A stretch of 38,747 nucleotides of DNA from JANQEA01 sp964466035 (GCA_964466035.1 CAYXLR010000019.1:1-38747), one strand, 5' to 3'. Numbered from the stretch's first letter, positions 1-7,301 are shown. The notes: generated by a model from the letters alone, not told the origin. Program-made: numbers and translations.

Positions 1-300
1 CCGGCGAACCTCGTCCTGCCCGACCTGGCGCAGCGGACGATGGCGATCCGGGCGCTCGAAAACCGCGTCTTCACCGCGACGGCGAACCGGGTCGGAACGG
101 AATCGCGGGCCGGCGAGACGCTCGTCTACACCGGTTGCAGCCAGGTCGTCGGACCGGACGGCGAGGTCCTCGTGCGCCTATCCAGCGACCGAGTCGAGAC
201 GGCCGTGGTCGGGATCGACGTCGAGCGGGCGCGGGACAAGCAGATCACTCGCTGGAACGACGTGCTCGGCGACCGGAGGCCGGGCCAGTATCGACTGTGA
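1..300 (+). CDS. Carbon-nitrogen hydrolase (nitrilase family), C-terminal part
   Basis: The gene enters from the left edge and is read in frame from base 1 to the TGA at 298-300, so only the last 99 residues are present. The fragment begins PANLVLPD and continues through RALENRVFTATANRVGTE. This is the typical tail of the nitrilase superfamily, where the region after the catalytic Cys carries an Arg-Ala-x-Glu-Asn helix, a core strand and a closing Asp-Arg-Arg-Pro-x-x-Tyr motif (DRRPGQYRL here). Family members hydrolyse amides or nitriles through a Glu-Lys-Cys triad, but the triad lies upstream and cannot be inspected. The substrate therefore cannot be assigned. The stop overlaps a possible GTG start of the next gene, which suggests co-transcription with the thioesterase. 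Confidence 0.85.
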   Translation, partial: PANLVLPDLAQRTMAIRALENRVFTATANRVGTESRAGETLVYTGCSQVVGPDGEVLVRLSSDRVETAVVGIDVERARDKQITRWNDVLGDRRPGQYRL

Positions 301-308
301 GGGACCGG

Positions 309-728
309 ATGATCGAGGTCGGAACGACGAACGAGATGACCTGGACCGTCGAGCGCGAGCACCTGGCGAGCGCGTTCGGGAGCGGACTGGTCGAGGTCCT
401 CGCCACGCCGGTGCTCGTCGGCTTCTGCGAGGAGTGCGCCCGGACGATGGTCGACCCGCACCTGCCGCCCGGGCGGAAGACGGTCGGCACGTCGATCCGG
501 CTCGACCACCTCGCCGCGACCCCGCTCGGGATGCGGGCCACGGTGACGGCAACGCTCGTCGAGATCGACGGGCGGCGGCTCCGGTTCGAGATCGACGCCC
601 GCGACGAGGTCGAGCCCGTCGGCCGCGCGACGCACGAGCGGTTCGTCATCGACGCCGACCGGTTCGAGCAGCGGATCCGCGAAAAGATGAAGAAGGCGGC
701 TTCCCGGTCGCCGGGGAGCGCGCGCTGA
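309..728 (+). CDS. Hotdog-fold acyl-CoA thioesterase (fluoroacetyl-CoA thioesterase-like)
   Basis: A 139-residue protein of the single-hotdog thioesterase group that includes the fluoroacetyl-CoA thioesterase FlK. It would hydrolyse an acyl-CoA thioester in the cytoplasm. Family-like features are an early GSGLVEVLATPVLVGFCEECA segment (the long hotdog helix with its acidic end), a GTSIRLDHLAATPLG strand with the conserved His-x-x-x-Thr-Pro, and the strand pair ATVTATLVEIDGRRL / RFEIDARDEVEPVGRATHERFVI. The ATG at 309 is used because the family normally begins near this point. An in-frame GTG at 297 would overlap the upstream TGA as GTGA and add four residues. No strong Shine-Dalgarno decides between them. 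Substrate unknown. Confidence 0.85.
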   Translation: MIEVGTTNEMTWTVEREHLASAFGSGLVEVLATPVLVGFCEECARTMVDPHLPPGRKTVGTSIRLDHLAATPLGMRATVTATLVEIDGRRLRFEIDARDEVEPVGRATHERFVIDADRFEQRIREKMKKAASRSPGSAR

Positions 729-796
729 ATCGTCGACGCGACCTGCGATCGGGAGCGTCTGTCGACTCCTGGTGAAACCTCCCGCCTCACCGGAAG

Positions 797-844
797 CACA
801 TTTCGTCTTCACAAAGATCACACATTCGGTCGCCACATTTGGTC
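797..844. repeat. Three 11-bp direct repeats, consensus CACATTYSGTC
   Basis: CACATTTCGTC at 797-807, CACATTCGGTC at 821-831 and CACATTTGGTC at 834-844. They lie in the 236-bp space between two convergent genes, where a promoter operator is not expected. No gene is supported in 729-964. Confidence 0.6.
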
Positions 845-898
845 CGGCAGCAGAAATGCCGCTCTTCCGCTAAACCTCCTTGCGGATAGCCACCACAC

Positions 899-940
899 CG
901 GCTGGGGAGGATCGAGGGGAACCTCGGAACTCTCCAGCCG
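899..940. terminator. Two-tier GNRA-capped stem-loop between convergent genes
   Basis: An 11-bp outer stem (899-909 with 930-940, one G-U pair), a symmetric 3x3 internal loop (GAT / GAA), a 5-bp inner stem (913-917 with 922-926) and a GGAA tetraloop at 918-921. It sits between the ends of the thioesterase (+) and the MoaD-like gene (-), so it may terminate both. No T-tract follows on either strand, so a processed or structured RNA is the alternative. Confidence 0.45.
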
Positions 941-964
941 AGCCATTTACGGGCGTGTTTCGCG

Positions 965-1246
965 CTATCCGCCGCCGACCGGAGGAAGAATCGTCAGCCG
1001 ATCCCCGTCGGAGAGGACCGTGTCGAACCGCTCGCGGAACTGAACGTTCCCGCCGTTGATCAGCGCGTTGATGTTCCGTCGGATCGCGCCGTCTTTGTCG
1101 AACAGCCGCCGCTCGATCGGCGCGTACCGCCGGCCGAGCTCGACCATCGCGTCGCGGACGGTCGCCCCGTCCGGCAGCTCGAGCGTCCGGTACGCCTCGT
1201 CGAGCTCCCGCTTGAACGAGAAGCCGATCTCCACCGAGATCCTCAT
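965..1246 (-). CDS. MoaD/ThiS-family ubiquitin-like sulfur carrier protein
   Basis: A 93-residue beta-grasp protein. It starts MRISVEIGFSFKRELD, has the LELPDGATVRDAMVELG segment typical of MoaD/ThiS proteins, and ends DRLTILPPVGGG. The C-terminal Gly-Gly is the part that is adenylated and thiocarboxylated in sulfur carriers for molybdopterin, thiamine or thiolated products. It is slightly longer than classical MoaD (about 80 residues) and resembles the MoaD-like proteins of archaea and deep-branching bacteria. The ATG at 1246 overlaps the stop of the amidohydrolase as ATGA, so translation is probably coupled. No MoaE, MoeB or ThiF partner is in view. The pathway is therefore open: molybdopterin, another thiolated cofactor or a protein modifier. 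Confidence 0.85.
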   Translation of the reverse strand: MRISVEIGFSFKRELDEAYRTLELPDGATVRDAMVELGRRYAPIERRLFDKDGAIRRNINALINGGNVQFRERFDTVLSDGDRLTILPPVGGG

Positions 1247-2607
1247 GCCGCCCCGGTCAGCTCCTTCGACAGGCGATTGTGAACCGGGATCAGGTCGAGG
1301 ATCGACTCGTCGACCAATCGCCCGTCCCGGACCCGCCAATCGCCGTTGACCATCGCGAAGTCGACCCGATCGACGGCGCAGTGGACGATCGCCGCCACCG
1401 GATCGGCGTGCGCGCCGGCGAGCGCGATGTCGTTCAGGTCGAAGGCGATCAGGTCGGCCGCCTTGCCGACCTCGATCGAGCCGATCTCGTCCTCCCGGTG
1501 GAGGACTCGGGCCCCGCCGATCGTCGCCATCCGGAGCGCCTCGCGCGCGGTCAGCGCGTCGGCGCCGTAGTGGACGCGCTGGAGGAGCATCGCTTGGCGG
1601 ACCTCGCGGATCATGTTCGACGTGTCGTTGCTCGCCGAGCCGTCGACCCCGAGCCCGATCTTGATCCCGGTGTTCTTCATCTCGGTCACTCGGGCGATCC
1701 CCGAGCCGAGGATCATGTTCGAGCTCGGGCAGTGGGCCATCCCGACCTTCACCGAAGACAGCTTCGCGACGTCGGCGTCGTCGAGGACGACGAGGTGCGC
1801 GTACCAGACGTCGTCGCGGAGCCAGCCGAGCTCCTCCATCAGGTCGACCGGCCGCATCCCGGAGCGCCGGAGGCAGTACGCCTCTTCGTCCCTCGTCTCG
1901 GCGAGGTGCGTGTGGAGGAGGACGCCGGTCTCCTCGGCGAGCTTCACCGATTCGCGCATCAGATCGAAGGTCACCGAGAACGGCGAGCACGGCGCGAGGG
2001 CGATCCGGAGCATCGCGAGCGGCTCGGGATCGTGGTATCGCTCGATCATCCGTTGGCAGTCGGCCAGGATCTCGTCCTCCGTCTGGACGACCGAATCCGG
2101 GGGCAATCCGCCGTCCTTCTTCGACAGCGACATCGAGCCGCGACACGGATGGAACCGGATCCCGGCCGCTTGAGCCCCCTCGATGTCGGCGACGAGCACG
2201 TTCCCTCCGTCGCGCGGATACAGGTAGCAGTGATCGGTCGTCGTCGTCGCGCCGGAGAGCAGCAGCTCGCTGCACGCGATCGTCGACGCGACGCGCATCG
2301 CCTCCTCGCCGAGACCCTTCCACCGCTCGTACAGGAAGACGAGCCAGTCGAACAGCTTCGCTTCCGACGCGCCGGGGACGTTCCGGAAGAGCGACTGGTA
2401 CAGGTGATGATGCGTGTTGACGAAGCCGGGGAGGAGGAGCTTCCCCGCACCGCGGACGACCTCGTCGGCCTCGATCCCGGCCGCGTCGTCGCCGACGTCG
2501 ACGATCCGGTTCCCCTCGACGAGGACGTAGCCGTTGCGCAGTTCGCGTCCGTCGGCGTCCATCGTCGCGACGACGTCGAATCCGGCGAACAGCGTCCGCT
2601 TGCTCAT
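1243..2607 (-). CDS. 8-oxoguanine deaminase-like amidohydrolase (ATZ/TRZ subfamily)
   Basis: A 454-residue metal-dependent amidohydrolase. Metal ligands are visible: H66 and H68 in PGFVNTHHHLYQS, H234 in LHTHLAET, H271 in WYAHL and D322 in GLGVDGSASNDTSNM. Blocks close to bacterial 8-oxoguanine deaminases are present, including CRGSMSLSKKDGGLPPDSV, ALAPCSPFSVT and AHCPSSNM. These enzymes convert 8-oxoguanine to uric acid, or deaminate related purines and s-triazines. Family membership is firm; the exact substrate is inferred. It overlaps the M42 peptidase stop upstream and the MoaD-like start downstream, each as ATGA, forming one operon. If urate is the product, the MoaD partner could relate to a molybdopterin purine oxidoreductase elsewhere, which is speculation. 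Confidence 0.88.
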   Translation of the reverse strand: MSKRTLFAGFDVVATMDADGRELRNGYVLVEGNRIVDVGDDAAGIEADEVVRGAGKLLLPGFVNTHHHLYQSLFRNVPGASEAKLFDWLVFLYERWKGLGEEAMRVASTIACSELLLSGATTTTDHCYLYPRDGGNVLVADIEGAQAAGIRFHPCRGSMSLSKKDGGLPPDSVVQTEDEILADCQRMIERYHDPEPLAMLRIALAPCSPFSVTFDLMRESVKLAEETGVLLHTHLAETRDEEAYCLRRSGMRPVDLMEELGWLRDDVWYAHLVVLDDADVAKLSSVKVGMAHCPSSNMILGSGIARVTEMKNTGIKIGLGVDGSASNDTSNMIREVRQAMLLQRVHYGADALTAREALRMATIGGARVLHREDEIGSIEVGKAADLIAFDLNDIALAGAHADPVAAIVHCAVDRVDFAMVNGDWRVRDGRLVDESILDLIPVHNRLSKELTGAA

Positions 2608-3635
2608 CCCGCCAGGTCGATCCTGTCCGCGTTCTCGAGGAACGCGGCGAGGAGCGCGATCGTCGCCTCGAGGTCGTCCGGATGGAGCGACTCGACGACC
2701 GAGTGGACGTAGCGGGTCGGAATCGACAGCGTGATCACCGCGGCGCCCTCCTGCGCCATCTGGAGCGCGCCGGCGTCGGTCCCGCCGCGCGGGAGGACCT
2801 CCATCTGATACGGGATACCGTTCTCCTCCGCGAGCCTCCGCATCGCGCGGACGAGCGCCGGATGGGAGATCGACGCGGAGTCCCGGATCTTGATCGCGAC
2901 GCCCTTGCCGAGCTGGGTCACCCGGTCCTTCGCCGGCACGTCCGGCGTGTCGGCGGCGATCGTTACGTCGAGGGCGATCCCGATCTGCGGGTGCGTCGCG
3001 AACCCGGCGACGCGCGCCCCGCGGAGGCCGACCTCCTCCTGCGTCGTCCCGACGAAGTACAGGTCGCAGGCGGGTGCCTTGGCCCGCTTCACCGCCTCGA
3101 TCCCGACGTAGACGCCGACGCGGTCGTCGAGCGCCTTGCAGGAGATCAGATCGCCATACTCGATGAAGTCCTGCCGAAGGGTGACCGGGTCGCCGATCCG
3201 GACCTTCTCCTCGACCGTCTCCGCGGGAAGGCCGAGATCGACGAACAGGTCGCGCAGCTCGAGCGGCTTCTTCTTCTCCTCCTCGCGGAGGATGTGAACC
3301 GCCTTCCGCCCGATGCAGCCGATCAGATCGCCGGACTCGGCGTGCACGATCACCCGCTGCGCGACGAGGTTGACCGGGTCGAATCCGCCGGCCGGATTGA
3401 TCCTTAGGAACCCCGTCTTCTCCTCGATGTAACTGACGAAGAACCCGATCTCGTCCATGTGCCCGGCGACGACGACGACCGGTCCGTCCCCCTGCTTGTG
3501 GGCGATCACGTTCCCCAACGCGTCGGTCGTAACGGAGTCGACGTGCCCTTCGAGCGCCTTCTCGACGATCCTTCGCACTTCGGCCTCGTAGCCGGGGATT
3601 CCCGCCGCTTCGCACAGTCTCTTCAGTAGCTCCAT
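2604..3635 (-). CDS. M42 family aminopeptidase (glutamyl/deblocking aminopeptidase type)
   Basis: A 343-residue cytoplasmic metallopeptidase of family M42, which forms large tetrahedral assemblies that trim peptides. The di-metal site is visible: H59 in VVVAGHMDEIG, bridging D170 in CKALDDRVG, catalytic E200/E201 in GTTQEEVGLRGA, D223 in IALDVTIAADTPD and H311 in TRYVHSVVE. The GGTDAGA motif is also present. Length is typical of the family. The ATG at 3635 follows GGAGG with 4-nt spacing. It is the first gene of the peptidase-deaminase-MoaD operon, with its own promoter about 20 bp upstream, divergent from the rhomboid gene. Substrate preference (acidic, leucine or broad) cannot be told from sequence alone. 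Confidence 0.93.
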   Translation of the reverse strand: MELLKRLCEAAGIPGYEAEVRRIVEKALEGHVDSVTTDALGNVIAHKQGDGPVVVVAGHMDEIGFFVSYIEEKTGFLRINPAGGFDPVNLVAQRVIVHAESGDLIGCIGRKAVHILREEEKKKPLELRDLFVDLGLPAETVEEKVRIGDPVTLRQDFIEYGDLISCKALDDRVGVYVGIEAVKRAKAPACDLYFVGTTQEEVGLRGARVAGFATHPQIGIALDVTIAADTPDVPAKDRVTQLGKGVAIKIRDSASISHPALVRAMRRLAEENGIPYQMEVLPRGGTDAGALQMAQEGAAVITLSIPTRYVHSVVESLHPDDLEATIALLAAFLENADRIDLAG

Positions 3636-3656
3636 CCGGCCTCCTTTGCGCCGAAG

Positions 3657-3684
3657 AGTGTAATCGGGATCTCCGAAAGATCAA
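3657..3684 (-). promoter_or_regulatory. Promoter of the M42 peptidase operon
   Basis: On the minus strand TTGATC (3679-3684), a 16-nt spacer and TACACT (3657-3662). Transcription would start about 15 nt before the ATG at 3635, leaving just room for the GGAGG. Confidence 0.65.
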
Positions 3685-3688
3685 TTCC

Positions 3689-3718
3689 TTGCCTCATTGC
3701 GGCACCTGGAGATACCAT
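3689..3718 (+). promoter_or_regulatory. Promoter of the rhomboid gene, apparently leaderless
   Basis: TTGCCT (3689-3694), an 18-nt spacer and TACCAT (3713-3718). The ATG at 3725 begins 7 nt after the -10 box, where transcription should start, and no Shine-Dalgarno precedes it. It is divergent from the M42 promoter 5 bp away. Confidence 0.6.
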
Positions 3719-3724
3719 CGGCGC

Positions 3725-4579
3725 ATGATCCCGATACGCGACATGATCCGCAGCCGGCGGTTCCCGGTCGTGACCGTCTCGCTGATCGTGATCAACCTGC
3801 TGGTCTTCCTGTACCAGGGATACCTCGGAACGCGCGAGCCGCTGTGGGACAACTGGTCGGACGAGCGGTACGCGTGGATCCAGGCCGGCCGTGAGGCGCC
3901 GCCGATCTTCGATCCGTACTACGCGTACACGACGCGGCGTCTCCCCGGCCAGTCGGTCTCGACCTACGCGATCGCGCAGGACGATTGGTTCCTGATGCAG
4001 TACGCCCTGATCCCGGCCGAGCTGCTCGGTGGAACCGACCTCCCGCCGACGATCCCGATCCCCATCTGGCTGACGCTCCTCTCGGCGATGTTCCTCCACG
4101 GGAGCATCCTCCACGTCCTCGGGAACATGCTCTACCTGTGGATCTTCGGGGACAACGTCGAGGACGCGATGGGGCCGGTCCGATTCCTGATCTTCTATCT
4201 CCTCTGCGGCGCCGTCGCCTCGTTTGCGCAGATCGCGATCGCCCCGGGAAGCTCGATCCCGACGATCGGCGCTTCCGGCGCGATCGCCGGCGTCCTCGCC
4301 GCCTACTTCATGCTCTATCCGTACGCCAAGGTGCTGACGATCATCCCGATCTTCTTCTTCCTCCGGCTGGTCGCCGTGCCCGCGGTCTTCCTCCTCGGCT
4401 TCTGGTTCGTCCTCCAGGTGATCAGCGGCGCGGGCTCCTTCGGCTCCTCGGGCGGGGTGGCCTGGTTCGCCCACATCGGCGGCTTCGTCGCCGGGCTCCT
4501 CCTCGTGGGGCCGTTCAGGCGACGCGACGTCCCGCTGACCCTTTGGCGGTCGCTTCGAAGCAGACGTTTCCACCGTTGA
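3725..4579 (+). CDS. Rhomboid-family intramembrane serine protease
   Basis: A 284-residue polytopic membrane protein. The catalytic dyad is visible: S184 in TIGASGAIAG and H250 in AHIGGFVAG. The oxyanion-side motif FLHGSILHVLGNMLYLWIFG carries H125 and N134 as in active rhomboids. The first membrane segment is near residues 14-32, followed by a long periplasmic loop (about 35-100), then a cluster of five or more segments. The family cleaves membrane-spanning substrates inside the bilayer; the substrate here is unknown. The ATG at 3725 is chosen because the upstream in-frame ATG at 3689 lies inside the promoter. A weak inverted repeat (4570-4586) overlaps the stop codon. Confidence 0.92.
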   Translation: MIPIRDMIRSRRFPVVTVSLIVINLLVFLYQGYLGTREPLWDNWSDERYAWIQAGREAPPIFDPYYAYTTRRLPGQSVSTYAIAQDDWFLMQYALIPAELLGGTDLPPTIPIPIWLTLLSAMFLHGSILHVLGNMLYLWIFGDNVEDAMGPVRFLIFYLLCGAVASFAQIAIAPGSSIPTIGASGAIAGVLAAYFMLYPYAKVLTIIPIFFFLRLVAVPAVFLLGFWFVLQVISGAGSFGSSGGVAWFAHIGGFVAGLLLVGPFRRRDVPLTLWRSLRSRRFHR

Positions 4580-4586
4580 TCGGTGG
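4570..4586 (+). terminator. Weak hairpin overlapping the rhomboid stop codon
   Basis: CCACCG (4570-4575), loop TTGAT and CGGTGG (4581-4586). The 6-bp stem has no T-tract, so terminator function is doubtful. Confidence 0.3.
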
Positions 4587-4618
4587 GTCAGATGTCCGCC
4601 TCCAGGGGTACCCGAGCC

Positions 4619-4647
4619 TTCACAGTCGCTCGATCCGTCGATATGAT
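4619..4647 (+). promoter_or_regulatory. Promoter of the secreted beta-helix gene
   Basis: TTCACA (4619-4624), a 17-nt spacer and TATGAT (4642-4647). The predicted leader is about 35 nt and contains AAAGGAG at 4673-4679, before the ATG at 4689. Confidence 0.7.
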
Positions 4648-4688
4648 GAACTCAACGTGCAGTGTGGCCACCAAAGGAGTGATGAACC

Positions 4689-5510
4689 ATGAAACGGGGC
4701 GCCGCGGTCTGTTTTGCTGTCCTCTTGTTCGTTTTCATCCCCTCCCTCGCGTTCGGGGGGGACTTGGTCGAGCATCGCGCCATCGTCATATCCAACGATT
4801 ACGAGTTCACCGTCGAGAACGGCGTTTGTTCCGGTTCGGGCGAACTGGACGACCCCTACGTCATCGAGGACTGGGTCATCGACGCCGGGTACGAGGACTA
4901 CGGAATCCGGATCCACGGGACCTCGAGGGCGTTCGTCATCCGCAACGTGGAGATCTCCGGCGCGGCCAAGTCGGCCGTCTACCTCAGCTACGTGAGGAAC
5001 GGGGTGATCGACGGCTGTCTCTTCGAGGGGAACTGGGCCGGCGTGACGCTCAACTTCGCCACGCTGAACCGCATCACCGACTGCGTGTTCTCCGACAACA
5101 GCGACGGGATTCGCTTCTACTTCTCCTCGCAGAACCAGATCCTCGGAAACGCGTTCGACGGGAATGACACGGCGATCTGGTTCGATGCGTGCAACGAGAA
5201 CGAGATCATCGGCAACCTCGTCAGCGAGTCGCACATGGGGATTTACCTGAACCTCGGCTCGGAGGCGAACTACGTCGTCGACAACGCGTTCGTCGACAAC
5301 TTCCACCACGCGCACACCGACGATCTCAACCGGTGGGACGACGGTGCGACGGAGGGCAACTACTGGGGCGGGTACGAGGCGATCGACGCCGAGGAGGACG
5401 GGATCTGGGATTCACCGTACCCGATCACGAGCGACGGCGATCAGGACAACTTCCCGCTGGTGACCCATCCGCTCGTCCCGACGCCACCGCCGGCGACCTG
5501 CGACGTCTGA
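4689..5510 (+). CDS. Secreted NosD-like right-handed beta-helix protein
   Basis: A 273-residue exported protein. A signal peptide (Lys-Arg start, hydrophobic core, cleavage near AFG-GD) is followed by parallel beta-helix turns with the NosD/CASH pattern, seen as repeats of N-x-I-x-x-N and G-I-x-I/F-x-x-S (NRITDCVFSDNSDGIRFYF, NQILGNAFDGNDTAIWF). The C-terminal EGNYWGGYEAIDAEEDGIWD segment followed by DSPYPI is the typical NosD closing block. The N-terminal motif ENGVCSGSGELDDPYVIEDW also occurs in the beta-helix protein at 32.3-34.3 kb, so the two are paralogues. Such folds bind or cleave polysaccharide or bind copper. No catalytic residues can be assigned, so surface binding is only inferred. 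It has its own promoter and no operon partner. Confidence 0.85.
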   Translation: MKRGAAVCFAVLLFVFIPSLAFGGDLVEHRAIVISNDYEFTVENGVCSGSGELDDPYVIEDWVIDAGYEDYGIRIHGTSRAFVIRNVEISGAAKSAVYLSYVRNGVIDGCLFEGNWAGVTLNFATLNRITDCVFSDNSDGIRFYFSSQNQILGNAFDGNDTAIWFDACNENEIIGNLVSESHMGIYLNLGSEANYVVDNAFVDNFHHAHTDDLNRWDDGATEGNYWGGYEAIDAEEDGIWDSPYPITSDGDQDNFPLVTHPLVPTPPPATCDV

Positions 5511-5569
5511 AGGGCTCCTTTCGGAACGAAGAACGGGCGCGCCCGGTGCGTCCGCTCGTCCGTTTCGGG

Positions 5570-6076
5570 CTACAGCAGCGGCGTGAAGCGGTTCTCGTTC
5601 CAGTACTCCTCCTTGAGCGCCTCGTCCTGACGCAGGAGGAGCCGGTAGTGGCCGTCCTCCCACTCGGCCAGCTCGCGGAAGAAGCCGGCGACCGCCTCGT
5701 CTTCGGCCGCTTCGGCCTGCCGCGTGTAGAACGCGTAGGCGTTCTTCTCCAGTAGGATGCCGATCGACAGGGCCGACATCTCGAGATGCTTGCCGCCGAT
5801 CCGTCGGACGAAGTCCTCGGAGAAGATCCCCGTCGCCTCCGGTCCTCGATCCTTCAGCAGTTCGTTCGACGGCGTCCAAGTACCTCCCTCCGTCAGCGAG
5901 CGGTATCCGGTTTGAAGCGCCTCGTAGTGCTTCCGCTCTTCGTCGGCGAGCCGCGAGAACGTCTCGCGAGCCCCCGGATCCTCGGACCGCTCGGCCGCCA
6001 TCGTGTAGAAGGTGAACCCGTCGCGCTCCGCCTCCATCGCCTCCCGCAGGATTCCAGCCAGATCCGTATTCCCCAT
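5570..6076 (-). CDS. Rubrerythrin/ferritin-like diiron protein without rubredoxin domain
   Basis: A 168-residue four-helix-bundle protein. Diiron ligand motifs are present in both halves: EAMEAERDGFTFY and DEERKHYEAL in the first, ILLEKNAYAFYTRQAE and EWEDGHYRLLL in the second (two Glu-x-x-His pairs). The CxxC rubredoxin domain that follows in classical rubrerythrins is absent. Relatives reduce peroxide or store iron in anaerobes, so a role in oxidative stress is likely but inferred. The ATG at 6076 is used because AGGAGG lies 5 nt upstream; the frame stays open for 23 more codons without a ribosome site. It has its own promoter and is divergent from the YhaM-type nuclease gene. Confidence 0.85.
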   Translation of the reverse strand: MGNTDLAGILREAMEAERDGFTFYTMAAERSEDPGARETFSRLADEERKHYEALQTGYRSLTEGGTWTPSNELLKDRGPEATGIFSEDFVRRIGGKHLEMSALSIGILLEKNAYAFYTRQAEAAEDEAVAGFFRELAEWEDGHYRLLLRQDEALKEEYWNENRFTPLL

Positions 6077-6097
6077 TCGTTCCTCCTTCACGGGGAG

Positions 6098-6126
6098 AGG
6101 GTAGCCGACTCCCGACGCAGCGCCAA
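6098..6126 (-). promoter_or_regulatory. Promoter of the rubrerythrin-like gene
   Basis: On the minus strand TTGGCG (6121-6126), a 17-nt spacer and TACCCT (6098-6103). The predicted leader is about 15 nt and holds AGGAGG. Confidence 0.6.
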
Positions 6127-6130
6127 TCGT

Positions 6131-6158
6131 TTGACTTCGGTGCACCGCCCCCTACACT
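6131..6158 (+). promoter_or_regulatory. Promoter of the YhaM-type nuclease gene
   Basis: TTGACT (6131-6136), a 16-nt spacer and TACACT (6153-6158). The leader would be only about 12 nt, with GGAAAGGA ending 4 nt before the ATG at 6177. Confidence 0.65.
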
Positions 6159-6176
6159 GTCTCCGGAAAGGACGGC

Positions 6177-7211
6177 ATGGCCTCAGAGCGACTCTTCGAC
6201 CAAGTCCGCGGGGAAGTTCCGTATTCGCTTCTTCACGTCCCGATCCGCGACATCCGGGAGGGACAGCGGATCAGTCAGTGCTTCCTCGTGAAGCGAAAGT
6301 CACAGCGTTCGACGCGAACCGGGGACCCGTACCTCGAGATCCTCCTCGCCGATCGGACGGGGACGCTCCCCGCCCGCGCCTGGGCCGAGGCGGCGCAGCG
6401 GTACGCGAGCCAGTTCGACGAGGGCGAGTTCGTCTTCGTCGAGGGGCGATCCGAAACGTACCGAGGCAACCTCCAACTGATCGTCGAGTCGATCCGCCGG
6501 ATGACGCAGGCCGAGACGGAATCGGGACAGATACCGGGCTTCGACCCGGCCCTTCTCGTCCCTTCGACCGAACGCGACGTCGACCGGATGTGGAACGAAC
6601 TCGTCGCGTTGGCTCGGACCGTCGAGCCCGAGCCGCTGCGGCAGCTGACCGTGGAGCTTCTCTCCGAGCACGAGGCGAAACTGCGGGAGTTTCCGGCGGC
6701 GGCATCGAAGCACCACGCCTACCTCGGCGGCCTCCTCGAGCACACGCTCGAGGTCGCGCAGAACGTCTCGACGTACGCGGAACAGAATCCCGGATTCGAC
6801 CTGAACCGGGGGCTCGCGGTCGCCGGGTCGATCCTCCACGACATCGGAAAGATCGTCGAGTTCGAGAATCCGGTGGCCGTCAATTACACGCGAAAGGGTC
6901 AGCTCCTCGGTCATCTCCTGCTCGGCCGGGACATGATCCGCGAGGCCGCGGCGAAGCAGTCGTGGCCGGACCCGCGCCTGCCCGACGCCCTCGAGCACAT
7001 CCTGATCTCCCACCACGGCGAGCTCGAGTACGCCGCCGCGATGGTCCCGAAATCGCTCGAGGCGATCACCGTCTACTACTTCGACAACCTCTCCGCGAAG
7101 CTGAACATGATCCGGTCCTTCATCTCGGCCGACAACGAGCCGGGGGATTTCACCGATTGGGAGCCGAGCTTCGGCCGACGATTCTTCAAGGGCACCTTCG
7201 AGGAAGCGTAG
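6177..7211 (+). CDS. YhaM-type 3'-5' exoribonuclease (OB fold plus HD domain)
   Basis: A 344-residue protein with the architecture of Bacillus YhaM. An N-terminal OB-fold nucleic-acid-binding domain (residues about 20-110, including YLEILLADRTGTLPARAW) is followed by an HD metal-dependent phosphohydrolase domain. HD ligands are visible: H189 in LEHTLEVAQ, H221-D222 in SILHDIGK, H279-H280 in LISHHGELEYA and D303. Family members degrade RNA and short single-stranded DNA from the 3' end. Length is typical (YhaM is about 314). The gene has its own short-leader promoter; aspS follows 90 bp downstream with a separate promoter, so there is no strong operon link. Confidence 0.87.
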   Translation: MASERLFDQVRGEVPYSLLHVPIRDIREGQRISQCFLVKRKSQRSTRTGDPYLEILLADRTGTLPARAWAEAAQRYASQFDEGEFVFVEGRSETYRGNLQLIVESIRRMTQAETESGQIPGFDPALLVPSTERDVDRMWNELVALARTVEPEPLRQLTVELLSEHEAKLREFPAAASKHHAYLGGLLEHTLEVAQNVSTYAEQNPGFDLNRGLAVAGSILHDIGKIVEFENPVAVNYTRKGQLLGHLLLGRDMIREAAAKQSWPDPRLPDALEHILISHHGELEYAAAMVPKSLEAITVYYFDNLSAKLNMIRSFISADNEPGDFTDWEPSFGRRFFKGTFEEA

Positions 7212-7238
7212 CCGGCGCCGTAGCGAGTGCGCGGCCGA

Positions 7239-7266
7239 TTGAAGCAGTCCCCAAGCCGCCTATAAT
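7239..7266 (+). promoter_or_regulatory. Promoter of aspS
   Basis: TTGAAG (7239-7244), a 16-nt spacer and a perfect TATAAT (7261-7266), giving a leader of about 30 nt to the ATG at 7302. Confidence 0.75.
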
Positions 7267-7301
7267 CGGTCGCTATCCAACGAGTTCGAAAGAGAGTCGC
7301 C

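Noticed and set aside
770..860. A Cys-rich reading on the minus strand (FCCRTKCGDRMCDLCEDEMC).
   Set aside because: There is no ATG, GTG or TTG start in that frame ahead of the Cys residues, and the Cys codons come from the repeated CACATT units.
5534..5545. A 12-bp perfect palindrome CGGGCGCGCCCG between the beta-helix and rubrerythrin-like genes.
   Set aside because: It is short, has no T-tract and is expected by chance at this GC content; a terminator call is not supported.
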